A stretch of DNA of 64,000 nucleotides from an uncultured Pelagimonas sp. Its GTDB lineage: Bacteria; Pseudomonadota; Alphaproteobacteria; Rhodobacterales; Rhodobacteraceae. The DNA lies in the NCBI RefSeq assembly GCF_947498515.1, contig NZ_CANMKO010000012.1:62001-126000 (forward strand), in the 5' to 3' direction. Positions 43,987 to 52,433 of the stretch are shown here, piece after piece. Under the pieces are notes generated by a model. That model did not search any database and had not been told where the DNA came from. It was given only the letters and a program-made list of their open reading frames with translations. A program made the translations under genes and the position numbers. Every line of letters starts with the position of its first letter. Within the stretch, counting starts at the first letter, position 1.

Positions 43987-45296
43987 AGGTCAAAGAGTTC
44001 GGAAATGGTGTAGGCCGGGGCCAAGAGATAGCGCCGATACCGCCCGAGTGGCATACGTTTTGGCGATTGGCGCAACACCTTGGGGAGCGGTTGGTTTTTG
44101 ATCATGTGTTGGGACAATAGATGTCCGCAATAGCTGCTCATTGCGACGCCGTTGCCGTGATAGCCCATGGCGGCAAAAAGACCGGGATGATCAGGCACCG
44201 GCCCAACAAACGGCACAAGATCGGACATAAGCGAGACCAGCCCCGACCATTCATGGGTGATGTCGACATGGGCCCAAGCGGGGAACATCTTGTTGAAGTC
44301 AGAACGGATTTTCCGATCAATCTTGGCCTGAGCGGCAGGAGTGGCCCGAAGCCCACCCCGCATGCCAAACATAAATCGGCCATCTGGCAGCAGCCTGAAA
44401 TAATGCAAAAGCTGTCGTGAATCATAGACCATCTGGGATGACCACCAGCCCGCTGCCTGTTGTTCGTCTTGGCTTAGGGGGCGGGTGAGAATGATGCTGG
44501 ATTGAACCGGAAGATAGCGTGCGCCAATCCAATCGGGCAAGTCATCCGAGGAATAGCCGTTTGTGGCCAACACAACTTGTTTGGCGGTGACGGTATGGTT
44601 TCCGACCGTAAGGGTCCAACCAGAGCCGGACGGGTAAAGGGCCGTGACCGGGGATTGGCCAAACAGCGGCACCCCGGCACCTTGGGCCAGTTGCGCCAAG
44701 CCGTTGTGGTATTTCTGTGGGTTCAGGGCGAAACCGATAGGGGTTGTCATTGCCCCATGCCACGGGCCGCCCAACCCAGTTTGAGCAAGGTCGCTCTTGG
44801 GGATCAGAGTTGGCGAAAGGCCGTAATGGGTCTCGATCTCGGTCGCCTCGGACTGCATCGCCCGCCACGCCCGCGCCGAATGGGCCACGCATGTTTCGCC
44901 CTGAGAATGCGCATCGACGTCGATGGAATGATCGGTGAGCAAGGATTGAACGTGATGGATCGATGCGAGTTGCGTCTGATGCCAGTCATCGGTTGCGGCA
45001 TCGCCAAACCGTTTGCGCATGTGCTTGGGGGGAAGCATGGAACCGCCCATACAACAAAACCCGCCATTGCGCCCCGACGCGCCCCAAGCGGGATGCATGG
45101 CCTCAAAAACCGCTGTGTTTAACCCCGATTGCGCCAAACCAAGCGCGGCATTCAATCCGGTGAAACCGCCGCCAATGATCGCGACGTCGATGTTGCGATC
45201 CGCGTCCAAAACGGGCCAATTTTGCACAGGTGTTGTGGTTTCCCAGAACCGTCCGCTGTGTTCGGCATAGGCCGCGGGTTCGTAGAGGCGTTTCAT
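43983..45296 (-). CDS. FAD-dependent amine oxidase (PuuB/DadA-like)
   Basis: 437 residues. FAD site VAIIGGGFTGLNAALGLAQ near 38-56, ASGRNGGF and the C-terminal FAAMGYHGNGVAMSS of the DAO family. The N-terminal FWETTTPVQNWPVLD is like gamma-glutamylputrescine oxidase PuuB. Its ATG overlaps the potI stop (ATGA), so it is co-expressed with the putrescine importer and probably oxidises putrescine or its gamma-glutamyl form. No puuA-type synthetase is present in the window. Confidence 0.82.
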   Translation of the reverse strand: MKRLYEPAAYAEHSGRFWETTTPVQNWPVLDADRNIDVAIIGGGFTGLNAALGLAQSGLNTAVFEAMHPAWGASGRNGGFCCMGGSMLPPKHMRKRFGDAATDDWHQTQLASIHHVQSLLTDHSIDVDAHSQGETCVAHSARAWRAMQSEATEIETHYGLSPTLIPKSDLAQTGLGGPWHGAMTTPIGFALNPQKYHNGLAQLAQGAGVPLFGQSPVTALYPSGSGWTLTVGNHTVTAKQVVLATNGYSSDDLPDWIGARYLPVQSSIILTRPLSQDEQQAAGWWSSQMVYDSRQLLHYFRLLPDGRFMFGMRGGLRATPAAQAKIDRKIRSDFNKMFPAWAHVDITHEWSGLVSLMSDLVPFVGPVPDHPGLFAAMGYHGNGVAMSSYCGHLLSQHMIKNQPLPKVLRQSPKRMPLGRYRRYLLAPAYTISELFDL

Positions 45297-46111
45297 GTGC
45301 TACGATCTGCGGCGCGTTCTTCGCGGGCTTGTTTGATTGCCGAGCGCTTGGAGATGAGCGACGTGGTGATCACACCGATAGTGACAATGCCAATCATGAT
45401 GGTGGAGAGCGCGTTGATTTCGGGGCTCACGCCGAGACGCACAGCAGAGAACACCTTGATCGGTAGGGTCGTGGCACCGGGACCGGTGGTAAAGGAGGCA
45501 ATGACCAGATCGTCGAGCGACAGGGTAAAGGCCAGCAACCAACCCGAGATGACCGCCGGAGCGATAATGGGAAGGGTGACAAGGCGGAAGGCCTCGAACG
45601 GTGAACACCCGAGATCAAGCGCCGCTTCTTCCAATGATCTATCAAAGCTAATCAAACGCGAGCTGACAACGACTGAGACGTAACACATAGCAAAGGTCGT
45701 ATGGGCTAAGATGACGGTCAAAATCCCCCGATCCAGGCCGATGCCAATGAACAGAAGCAAAAGCGACAGGCCGGTGATGACTTCGGGCATGACCAGAGGC
45801 GCGTAAATCATGCCCGAGAACAATGTGCGGCCATGAAAGCGCCCGCCTCGGACAAGGACATAGGCAGCCATCGTGCCCAAAACCGTAGCAATGGAAGACG
45901 CAAAGAAGGCGACTTTGATGGTGACCCAAGCCGCTTGCAAAAAGTCCTCGTTTTGCAAAAGCTCGCCGTACCATTTGGTCGAAAAACCAGCCCAGACCGT
46001 GACCAGTCGTGAGGAGTTGAAGCTATACACGACCAAAATGATCATCGGCAGATAGAGGAAGGCAAAACCAAGCGTCAGCGATGTAACGTTGAACCAGGAA
46101 AACCGTCTCAT
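45293..46111 (-). CDS. potI: Putrescine/polyamine ABC permease
   Basis: 272 residues, six membrane segments; LGFAFLYLPMIILVVYSFN at the N-terminus and the EAA loop DRSLEEAALDLGCSPFEAFRLV and ALSTIMIGIVTIGVITTSL fit PotI/PotC. Overlaps potH and the oxidase gene by ATGA at each end. Confidence 0.9.
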   Translation of the reverse strand: MRRFSWFNVTSLTLGFAFLYLPMIILVVYSFNSSRLVTVWAGFSTKWYGELLQNEDFLQAAWVTIKVAFFASSIATVLGTMAAYVLVRGGRFHGRTLFSGMIYAPLVMPEVITGLSLLLLFIGIGLDRGILTVILAHTTFAMCYVSVVVSSRLISFDRSLEEAALDLGCSPFEAFRLVTLPIIAPAVISGWLLAFTLSLDDLVIASFTTGPGATTLPIKVFSAVRLGVSPEINALSTIMIGIVTIGVITTSLISKRSAIKQAREERAADRST

Positions 46112-46998
46112 TGCTCTGCCTCCTGCTGTTTTTGCTGGTTAAGCTGGAACAGGACAATCGGCACAATCAGGATCAACAACAAGATAACCGCCACTGCGCT
46201 TGCCACGGGCCAATCGCGGTTGGAGAAGAACTCTTCGTAGAGCACCTTGCCGATCATCAGCGTGTCTGACCCGCCGAGAAGCGAGGGAATGACAAATTCA
46301 CCTAGAGCCGGAATAAAGACGAGGAAGCAGCCGGCAAAAACGCCAGCGCGCGACATGGGAAAGGTCACAAGCCAGAAGGCTTGGAAGCGAGAACAGCCAA
46401 GGTCTTCGGCGGCTTCGAGCAAGGAATCATCCATCTTTTCTAACGCCGAATAGATCGGAAGGACCATGAAGGGCAGGTAAGTGTAGACGATGCCGATATA
46501 AACGGCCGTGTTGGTGTTGAGAATGGTCAGAGGGTCGGAAATGATCCCCAGCGACATCAAGAGTTGGTTTAGCAACCCTTCGGTGCTTAGGATGCCTTTC
46601 CACGCATAAACGCGGATCAAGAAGCTGGTCCAGAACGGCAAAATGATCAACATCAACAATGTCGGGCGCCATTCGGGGGCCGCCCGCGCCATGCCATAGG
46701 CAATCGGATAGCCGACCAAAAGGGTTAGTACCGTTGAGATGAGTGCGATTTTGAGTGAGCTGAGATAGGCCTGATAATAAAGGACATCTTCGCCGAGGAA
46801 GATGTAATTTTCCCAATCCAGCTCGGCAAAAAACTCTTTTAGGCCTGACCAACCTTCGGACACCTCAAGCTGGGGGAAGTAGGGCGGTCGGGCAATCGCC
46901 GCGTCCGACAGCGAGATTTTGAAGACGATGAGAAAGGGCACCAGAAACAGCGCCAAAAGCCAGAGGTAGGGAACCGCAATAAGGACAGCCCGCCGCAT
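46108..46998 (-). CDS. potH: Putrescine/polyamine ABC permease
   Basis: 296 residues from the ATG at 46998, with a G-rich ribosome site; the open frame upstream runs through two palindromes. Six membrane segments, VPYLWLLALFLVPFLIVFKIS, LLVGYPIAYGMARA and EAA loop DDSLLEAAEDLGCSRFQAFW match PotH. Confidence 0.9.
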   Translation of the reverse strand: MRRAVLIAVPYLWLLALFLVPFLIVFKISLSDAAIARPPYFPQLEVSEGWSGLKEFFAELDWENYIFLGEDVLYYQAYLSSLKIALISTVLTLLVGYPIAYGMARAAPEWRPTLLMLIILPFWTSFLIRVYAWKGILSTEGLLNQLLMSLGIISDPLTILNTNTAVYIGIVYTYLPFMVLPIYSALEKMDDSLLEAAEDLGCSRFQAFWLVTFPMSRAGVFAGCFLVFIPALGEFVIPSLLGGSDTLMIGKVLYEEFFSNRDWPVASAVAVILLLILIVPIVLFQLNQQKQQEAEQ

Positions 46999-47027
46999 AT
47001 TACGCCCCCCTCGCGGCACGTGGTGCC

Positions 47028-47049
47028 CAAATTCCTTGCAAGGAATTTG
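47028..47049. repeat. Perfect 22-bp palindrome A
   Basis: Arms CAAATTCCTTG and CAAGGAATTTG, no spacer. Lies between potG and potH and abuts palindrome B. AT-rich against the coding flanks. Could fold as an RNA hairpin or be a REP-like element. Confidence 0.8.
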
Positions 47050-47071
47050 CAATTTTCGTGCACGAAAATTG
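47050..47071. repeat. Perfect 22-bp palindrome B
   Basis: Arms CAATTTTCGTG and CACGAAAATTG, no spacer, starting at the base after palindrome A. The pair fills 44 of the 111 bases between potG and potH. Confidence 0.8.
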
Positions 47072-47109
47072 GGTGGTGGCCAGATTGAGGGGGGAGGAGA
47101 CCAGCTGCT

Positions 47110-48480
47110 TCATGCCTCTTGCTCCAACACAACACCCGCTGTGGCCCTAAAGCTAAGCCAAACCTGATCTTCCCAGGTGATATCCCGGCGCGAGACACGG
47201 CGCGTATTGGCGATCTGGGCTTTGACCATTGTGCCTGTTTCTAGCTGCACATAGTAGGTCGAGATGTTGCCGAGATAAGCGATGTCGATCACCTTGCCGC
47301 GCAGCACATTGGCGGCATCGGGTTCTTCGGTCGAAATGCTGAGTTTCTCAGGCCGTAGAGCGAGAACAACCTTAGCCCCATCAAGCGATGGGTCTGCGTT
47401 GCTGGCGATAAGGGGCTTGCCGTTGTCCAACCAAGCTATTTCCAAACCGCCGTCCGGAAGGTCGGACGGTTTTGGCGCTGGTGCTACAGAGGTGGCCGTC
47501 TCGGAAATCGGCGCGGTTGCGACAGTTTTTTGTACCGCTGCCCGTTTGCCCAAAACCGGTTCCAACAGTTTATCGTGAAGCCATTCGCCGCGTTCATTCG
47601 GTTGTGGCTTGCGGTCCGAGGAAGGCTCTGGTTTGGGCGAAACCTCCGGTTCAGCAATGGGCTGTGCTGCAAGTTGCTTGGTCGTGTTTGAGGTTTTGCG
47701 CGCTTTGGCCGTTCCCTCGATCAGGTTCACATCCCCAATGAAATCAGCGACATAAACCGAGTTTGGGGCCTCGTATATCACATCCGGTGTCGCGACCTGA
47801 ACAATCTTTCCGTGATCCATCACCGCCACGCGGCTGGCCACGGTCATGGCCTCTTCTTGATCGTGGGTCACGATGACAAAGGTGGTTCCGGTGCTTTCCT
47901 GAATGTCCATCAGTTCAAACTGTGTTTCTTGACGCAGTTTCTTGTCCAACGCCCCAAGGGGCTCATCCAAAAGCAGTAACTTCGGTGCTTTCGCCAAAGA
48001 TCGGGCAAGCGCCACGCGCTGTCGTTGACCACCTGAAATTTGGTGTGGTTTGCGGCCTGAAAACTTTTCAAGTCGCGTCAGGCGTAGCATTTCGTCGACG
48101 CGGGCCGCGATCTTGACTTTGGCCATGCCTTCACGTTTCAGGCCAAACGCGATGTTTTCCCAGACCGAAATATGCGGAAACAAAGCGTAGCTTTGAAACA
48201 TCATGTTCACAGCGCGCTTGTTCGGCGGTACCGCCCCAATGTCTTGTCCCGCCAAAAGAATTTTGCCCGAGGTCGGTGTTTCGAACCCGCCCAGCATGCG
48301 CATCATCGTGGTTTTGCCACAGCCCGACGGACCAAGAAGCGCGAAGAATTCTTTCGCGTAGATTTTCTGAGACAGGTTGTCGATTGCGGTGAAGTCGCCA
48401 AAACGCTTGGTCACATTCACAAATTCGATCAGGGGCTTTTCCTTGGGGTCGTTCCAAGGGGCAAAAACAGTCTGCGCCAT
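47110..48480 (-). CDS. potG: Putrescine/polyamine ABC transporter ATPase with long linker insert
   Basis: 456 residues from the ATG at 48480. Walker A GPSGCGKT (50-57), Q-loop MFQSYALFPHI, signature ISGGQRQR (148-155), Walker B LLLLDEPLGALD, H-loop VTHDQEEAM; C-terminal TOBE part with LALRPEKLSI. PotG/PotA proteins are about 370-380 residues; here about 85 Pro/Lys/Glu/Thr-rich, probably disordered residues (258-343) are inserted between the ATPase and TOBE parts. Energises potH/potI. Confidence 0.88.
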   Translation of the reverse strand: MAQTVFAPWNDPKEKPLIEFVNVTKRFGDFTAIDNLSQKIYAKEFFALLGPSGCGKTTMMRMLGGFETPTSGKILLAGQDIGAVPPNKRAVNMMFQSYALFPHISVWENIAFGLKREGMAKVKIAARVDEMLRLTRLEKFSGRKPHQISGGQRQRVALARSLAKAPKLLLLDEPLGALDKKLRQETQFELMDIQESTGTTFVIVTHDQEEAMTVASRVAVMDHGKIVQVATPDVIYEAPNSVYVADFIGDVNLIEGTAKARKTSNTTKQLAAQPIAEPEVSPKPEPSSDRKPQPNERGEWLHDKLLEPVLGKRAAVQKTVATAPISETATSVAPAPKPSDLPDGGLEIAWLDNGKPLIASNADPSLDGAKVVLALRPEKLSISTEEPDAANVLRGKVIDIAYLGNISTYYVQLETGTMVKAQIANTRRVSRRDITWEDQVWLSFRATAGVVLEQEA

Positions 48481-48499
48481 ATGATTTCCCGGCAATATG

Positions 48500-48523
48500 G
48501 CCCGCCCCCAACCGGGAGCGGGC
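48500..48523 (-). terminator. GC hairpin between potF and potG
   Basis: Arms GCCCGC and GCGGGC, with additional CC/GG pairing inside, in the 59-bp gap after the binding-protein gene. No U-run. Confidence 0.6.
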
Positions 48524-48539
48524 TTGTCATGTCAAAGGC

Positions 48540-49625
48540 TTAGACGCCCGATTTAACGCGTGTCCAAAGACGGGTGACCGTCCGCTGAACTTTGGCCGGA
48601 TAGGGGTCCTTGATATAGGTGGTTTCAAGGGCTTCGGGCGATGGATAAACCGCTGGGTCATCAATCAGCGCCGGGTCAAGATGCTCTTGCGCGGCCTTGT
48701 TACCGTTGGCGTAAAACACATAGTTCGACGCGGCAGCCATGTTTTGGGCATCCAAAATGAAGTTCAGGAACTTGTGCGCACCTTCGGCGTTGGGCGCATC
48801 CTCTGGAATGGCCATCATGTCAAACCACATCAACGCGCCTTCTTTGGGGGCGTTATAGGCGATTTCAACACCATTTTTGGCCTCTTCCGCGCGGCCACGG
48901 GCCTGAAGCACATCCCCGGACCAGCCGACCGAAACACAGATGTCACCATTGGCCAAAGCGTTGATATATTCGCTCGAGTGGAATTTCTGAATATGCGGGC
49001 GAACGGCTTCCATCAGCTCGGCGGCTTTTTCAAGATCGGCCTTTTCGTGGGTGTTGGGATCAATACCCAGATAGGTCAGAGCGGCCGGGAAAATCTCATC
49101 CGGGGCGTCGAGGAAATGTACGCCGCAAGACGCGAGCTTTTCCATATTTGCCGGGTCAAACACCAAGGCCAAGCTGTCGATTGGCGCGTCATCACCTAGC
49201 AGTTCTTTGACCTTAGCCGTATTCACGCCAAGGCCGGTGGTGCCCCACATGTAGTTGATCGAATAGGTGTTGTCGGGGTCAAACCGCGCGGTGCGGTCTT
49301 GGATGACATCCCATAGGTTGCCGTAGTTGCCGAGCTTGGACTTATCCAAGGGCTGAAACACGCCCGCCTGAATTTGACGCTGCATAAAGCTTCCGGTGGG
49401 AACGACGACGTCATATCCGGATCCACCGGCCAGCATTTTGGTTTCCAGCAACTCGTTGCTATCAAACACATCATAGATAAGGGTCAGGCCGGTCTCTTCT
49501 TCGAATTTCTTCAGCAGAGCTTCGTCGATATAGTCGGACCAGTTGTAAACCCGAACCTCGTCGGCGCTGGCCATACCGGCGACCAGTGCCAAGGCGGCGG
49601 TCAAGGTGGTGAGTGTCTTGGTCAT
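48540..49625 (-). CDS. potF: Putrescine/polyamine-binding periplasmic protein
   Basis: 361 residues from the ATG at 49625 (GGGAGAATGAG ahead; an upstream in-frame extension is unlikely). Signal peptide LTTLTAALALVAGMASA, then DEVRVYNWSDYIDEALLKKF, the hallmark of PotF/PotD, YDVFDSNELLETKMLAGGSG, and VVPTGSFMQRQ. First gene of the pot operon and divergent from the GntR/FCD regulator. Confidence 0.93.
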   Translation of the reverse strand: MTKTLTTLTAALALVAGMASADEVRVYNWSDYIDEALLKKFEEETGLTLIYDVFDSNELLETKMLAGGSGYDVVVPTGSFMQRQIQAGVFQPLDKSKLGNYGNLWDVIQDRTARFDPDNTYSINYMWGTTGLGVNTAKVKELLGDDAPIDSLALVFDPANMEKLASCGVHFLDAPDEIFPAALTYLGIDPNTHEKADLEKAAELMEAVRPHIQKFHSSEYINALANGDICVSVGWSGDVLQARGRAEEAKNGVEIAYNAPKEGALMWFDMMAIPEDAPNAEGAHKFLNFILDAQNMAAASNYVFYANGNKAAQEHLDPALIDDPAVYPSPEALETTYIKDPYPAKVQRTVTRLWTRVKSGV

Positions 49626-49684
49626 CTCATTCTCCCGTTGGTCGCGGGGTCGTTGCGCGCCCCGTCTCTGAATATTTTGATCAT

Positions 49685-49706
49685 AAGTTGCGTTACAAAG
49701 CAACTT
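49685..49706. promoter_or_regulatory. Inverted repeat in potF/gntR divergent region
   Basis: Arms AAGTTGC and GCAACTT, 8-base spacer, about midway between the two starts. Candidate operator for the GntR/FCD regulator; not proven. Confidence 0.45.
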
Positions 49707-49780
49707 CGGCGATGCTTCCACGCAGAAATGACCGGCGCAAGGGGTGTCGAAAGGTAAATCGTCTAGGGGGACGGCAAGTG

Positions 49781-50455
49781 ATGAATTCCGAGGCAGGCAA
49801 GGTAGAAACCGCAGGAATTCCGGCGCATGAAAAAGTGTATCGCGATTTGCGGGATGCGATTTTGTTCGGCGAATTTAAACCTGGGGAACCTCTGACTATT
49901 CAAGGGCTTGTCGCCAAACTTGAGGCTGGTATGACCCCGGTCCGTGAGGCGCTTCGCCGCCTAACGGCCGAGGGCGCACTCCAAGCGTTAGGCAACCGGC
50001 GGATCATGGTGCCAGTGCTTGATTTGCCCGCAGTTTCAGAGCTGACCGAAGCGCGTCTTGCACTTGAGCCAATCTTGGCGAAACGGGCGGTATTGCGCGT
50101 TTCGGACGAAGAAATTTCGGAGTTGGCCACCATTGATGCGCGGTTGGACGAGGCAATTGAGCGGGGAGACGTGCCGCTTTACCTCAAAGAGAATCACACA
50201 TTTCATGGGGCATTGAACTCCATTGCCGATGCCCCGATCTTGACCTCTATGGTTGATGGATTGTGGCTTCGCTTTGGGCCATCATTGCGGATTGTTTGCG
50301 GGCAATTTGGCACCCGAAACCTTCCTGATCGCCACAAAGAGCTTTTGAACGCGTTGCAAGCCAAGGATGCCGAGGCAACAGCGCAGGCCATGCGCGAGGA
50401 TGTGGTGCAGGGGATGGACCTGATCCGACAGTCTATTCTGCCGGATCAGGATTAG
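49781..50455 (+). CDS. GntR-family regulator, FadR/FCD subfamily
   Basis: 224 residues from the ATG at 49781 (a GTG one codon earlier is possible). HTH spans KVYRDLRDAILFGEFKPGEP and AGMTPVREALRRLTAEG. The FCD domain has metal-ligand His residues in KENHTFHGAL and PDRHKELL. Divergent from potF, so it probably controls polyamine uptake and oxidation. Confidence 0.9.
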   Translation: MNSEAGKVETAGIPAHEKVYRDLRDAILFGEFKPGEPLTIQGLVAKLEAGMTPVREALRRLTAEGALQALGNRRIMVPVLDLPAVSELTEARLALEPILAKRAVLRVSDEEISELATIDARLDEAIERGDVPLYLKENHTFHGALNSIADAPILTSMVDGLWLRFGPSLRIVCGQFGTRNLPDRHKELLNALQAKDAEATAQAMREDVVQGMDLIRQSILPDQD

Positions 50456-50561
50456 AGGCTGGATCACTCGTGAAACTAAAGGGGTGCGTAGGGACTGACA
50501 AAGGGACGAGTTACACACGCCTGGTTACGAATTACGCGACACATATCCAGCGCCCCAATGA

Positions 50562-51866
50562 CTAGCCCATAGCGGATTTGAACCAGCCAAGGCGTTGAAA
50601 AATAACCTGATCAAGTATCAAGGCAAGGATCAGAGACGCCCCCATGAGCGGCAGCAGGATCATCAAGGCAACGACCAAAATGGCCATGCCAAACCCAAAG
50701 GCAGGTTCCGGCGCGGCAGGAACGCCAAGCGACCCTGCGGGTTTGCGTTTCCACCACGCAACCATGCCTGAAATGGCCAGAACAAAGGCCAAAACAGCGG
50801 CAAGCACGTTTTGCGCAAGGTTGACCCAGCCATAAAGCTCGCCCTGATGGAACGACACTCCCAGCGCAACGGCCTGAGCGATTGCGGGATTATCGGTGAA
50901 ATCCACACGAGCAAGCACCGCGCCACTATATTGATCAATCACCAACTCGGTCTGCTCATAGCGATCGCGGCTTGCCGATCTGATCCAATAGGCCCCGGTA
51001 TCGCCTTTGGGCGGGCGCATTTCATAAGGGGCGGCAAGACCTTCGGACTTGGCGGTGTCAAAAATCTCGGCATAGGTTCGCGTTTCACCGCTAGACGCCG
51101 TTGATTTCGGTGCCCCACCGCCAAAGCGGAGGCTTTTGCTTTGTTGATCGGTTTGTTCCTGAACAAACGACAAGCCGCCGCCCCAAACATCCGTCCACGG
51201 CAGGCCGGAAATCAGCAAGGGGATCACAAGGATCGCGGCAAGAAACCCAGTGAACATATGGGTTTCCCGCCACCATGATCGCCCCTTGCCCGATGGCAAA
51301 GACACGGCTTTGGCAAGGCTACGCTGCCCTCGTGGCCACCACAGATAAAGGCCAGTGATGAACATGACGATGGCCCAATGCGCGGCCAGTTCGACGAACT
51401 TTGTGCCGGTGCTGCCCAATAGCAATTCGCCATGGAATTTCTTGAGCATCCGCATCGCGGTTTCGTCGCGCGGGGTGATGGCCAAAACCTCGGCAGTATA
51501 GGGGTTTACCCATGCGTAGCTGCGGGTGTTGTTGGCATCGTTAAACTCGATCAATGTCGCGCGGCCCGGCGTGTCTTCGATGGTAACGCCGCGCAGTCGC
51601 TTTATGCCTACGGCCTCGGTCACGGCGGCGACTTGGGTTTCATAAGGCAATGTGTCGCCGGTCGCTTCGACGTTGAGGCGGCTTGCATAAATCACCTCTT
51701 CGATTTGCGGTTTGAAAAGATAAATCCCGCCGGTGATCGTCAACATGATCATAAAGGGAAGGACATAGAGTGAGGCGAGGAAGTGCCACTTCCACACCAG
51801 TCGATAAAAGGCTCCGCCAGTGGTCGCACGCGACTCGGGCAAAGCCGATACGGTTGCATCGGTCAT
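50562..51866 (-). CDS. PepSY-associated transmembrane protein
   Basis: 434 residues with four membrane segments: FLASLYVLPFMIMLTITGGIY at the N-terminus, WAIVMFITGLYLWWPRGQRS, FLAAILVIPLLISGLPWTDVWGGG and C-terminal AAVLAFVLAISGMVAWWKRKP (with a last hydrophobic stretch after it). PepSY-like segments lie between. Proteins of this type accompany iron uptake or membrane reductases. No TonB receptor is nearby, so its partner is unclear. Confidence 0.85.
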   Translation of the reverse strand: MTDATVSALPESRATTGGAFYRLVWKWHFLASLYVLPFMIMLTITGGIYLFKPQIEEVIYASRLNVEATGDTLPYETQVAAVTEAVGIKRLRGVTIEDTPGRATLIEFNDANNTRSYAWVNPYTAEVLAITPRDETAMRMLKKFHGELLLGSTGTKFVELAAHWAIVMFITGLYLWWPRGQRSLAKAVSLPSGKGRSWWRETHMFTGFLAAILVIPLLISGLPWTDVWGGGLSFVQEQTDQQSKSLRFGGGAPKSTASSGETRTYAEIFDTAKSEGLAAPYEMRPPKGDTGAYWIRSASRDRYEQTELVIDQYSGAVLARVDFTDNPAIAQAVALGVSFHQGELYGWVNLAQNVLAAVLAFVLAISGMVAWWKRKPAGSLGVPAAPEPAFGFGMAILVVALMILLPLMGASLILALILDQVIFQRLGWFKSAMG

Positions 51867-51907
51867 CAGGTATTCCTGTCATATTAAGGGGTTGGTTGAG
51901 GTGAGAG

Positions 51908-52300
51908 TTAGTTCAACCGGGGCGGGGCCCGTGACAGGCGAAGTTGGTTCAGGCGATCCTGATCCGCTTCAGGGTGCAACAAAACTGGGGGGTGAATGGT
52001 GTCCGGAGCCGCCAAAGCCACCCATTCGGGCGTCGGCGTTTCCATCGTTTCCACAACGTCGCCCAAGGTGCAATGCGGCGTGGCGATGACATCGGTTTCA
52101 ATCGGGTTGCCGTCCGGTCCAAGGGTCAACGTGGTGATTTCGTAACCGGTACAAATAACCACGGTCTGCACGCCGGGTAGCACTTCGGCCAAAACGGCGG
52201 ACATGCGCGGTAGCAAAAGGCCAATAGCCACCGCCACAACCAAAGCACAGCGCAAAACGGCGCTGAGGCAATGGCGGAGGTCTGATGGCGAGTTTGGCAC
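51908..52300 (-). CDS. Small secreted protein (DUF2946-like)
   Basis: 130 residues. Hydrophobic N-terminal segment CALVVAVAIGLLLPRMSAVLA, then VVICTGYEITTLTLGPDGNP and TPHCTLGD; the C-T-G and H-C-T spacing resembles DUF2946-type small periplasmic proteins. Placed 41 bases before the PepSY protein and probably co-transcribed. Assignment is tentative. Confidence 0.6.
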   Translation of the reverse strand: MPNSPSDLRHCLSAVLRCALVVAVAIGLLLPRMSAVLAEVLPGVQTVVICTGYEITTLTLGPDGNPIETDVIATPHCTLGDVVETMETPTPEWVALAAPDTIHPPVLLHPEADQDRLNQLRLSRAPPRLN

Positions 52301-52433
52301 TGGTTAATCCTTGGTTGCGGGCTGAATACCCGTTGTAGGAGAATTCGCAAAGCAATAGTTCCGGTGATCGCTGAGATTGACAGTTTGGAATTTGATCATA
52401 TTCTGGTCGCGACCCGTATCAGAGGCCCGATTC

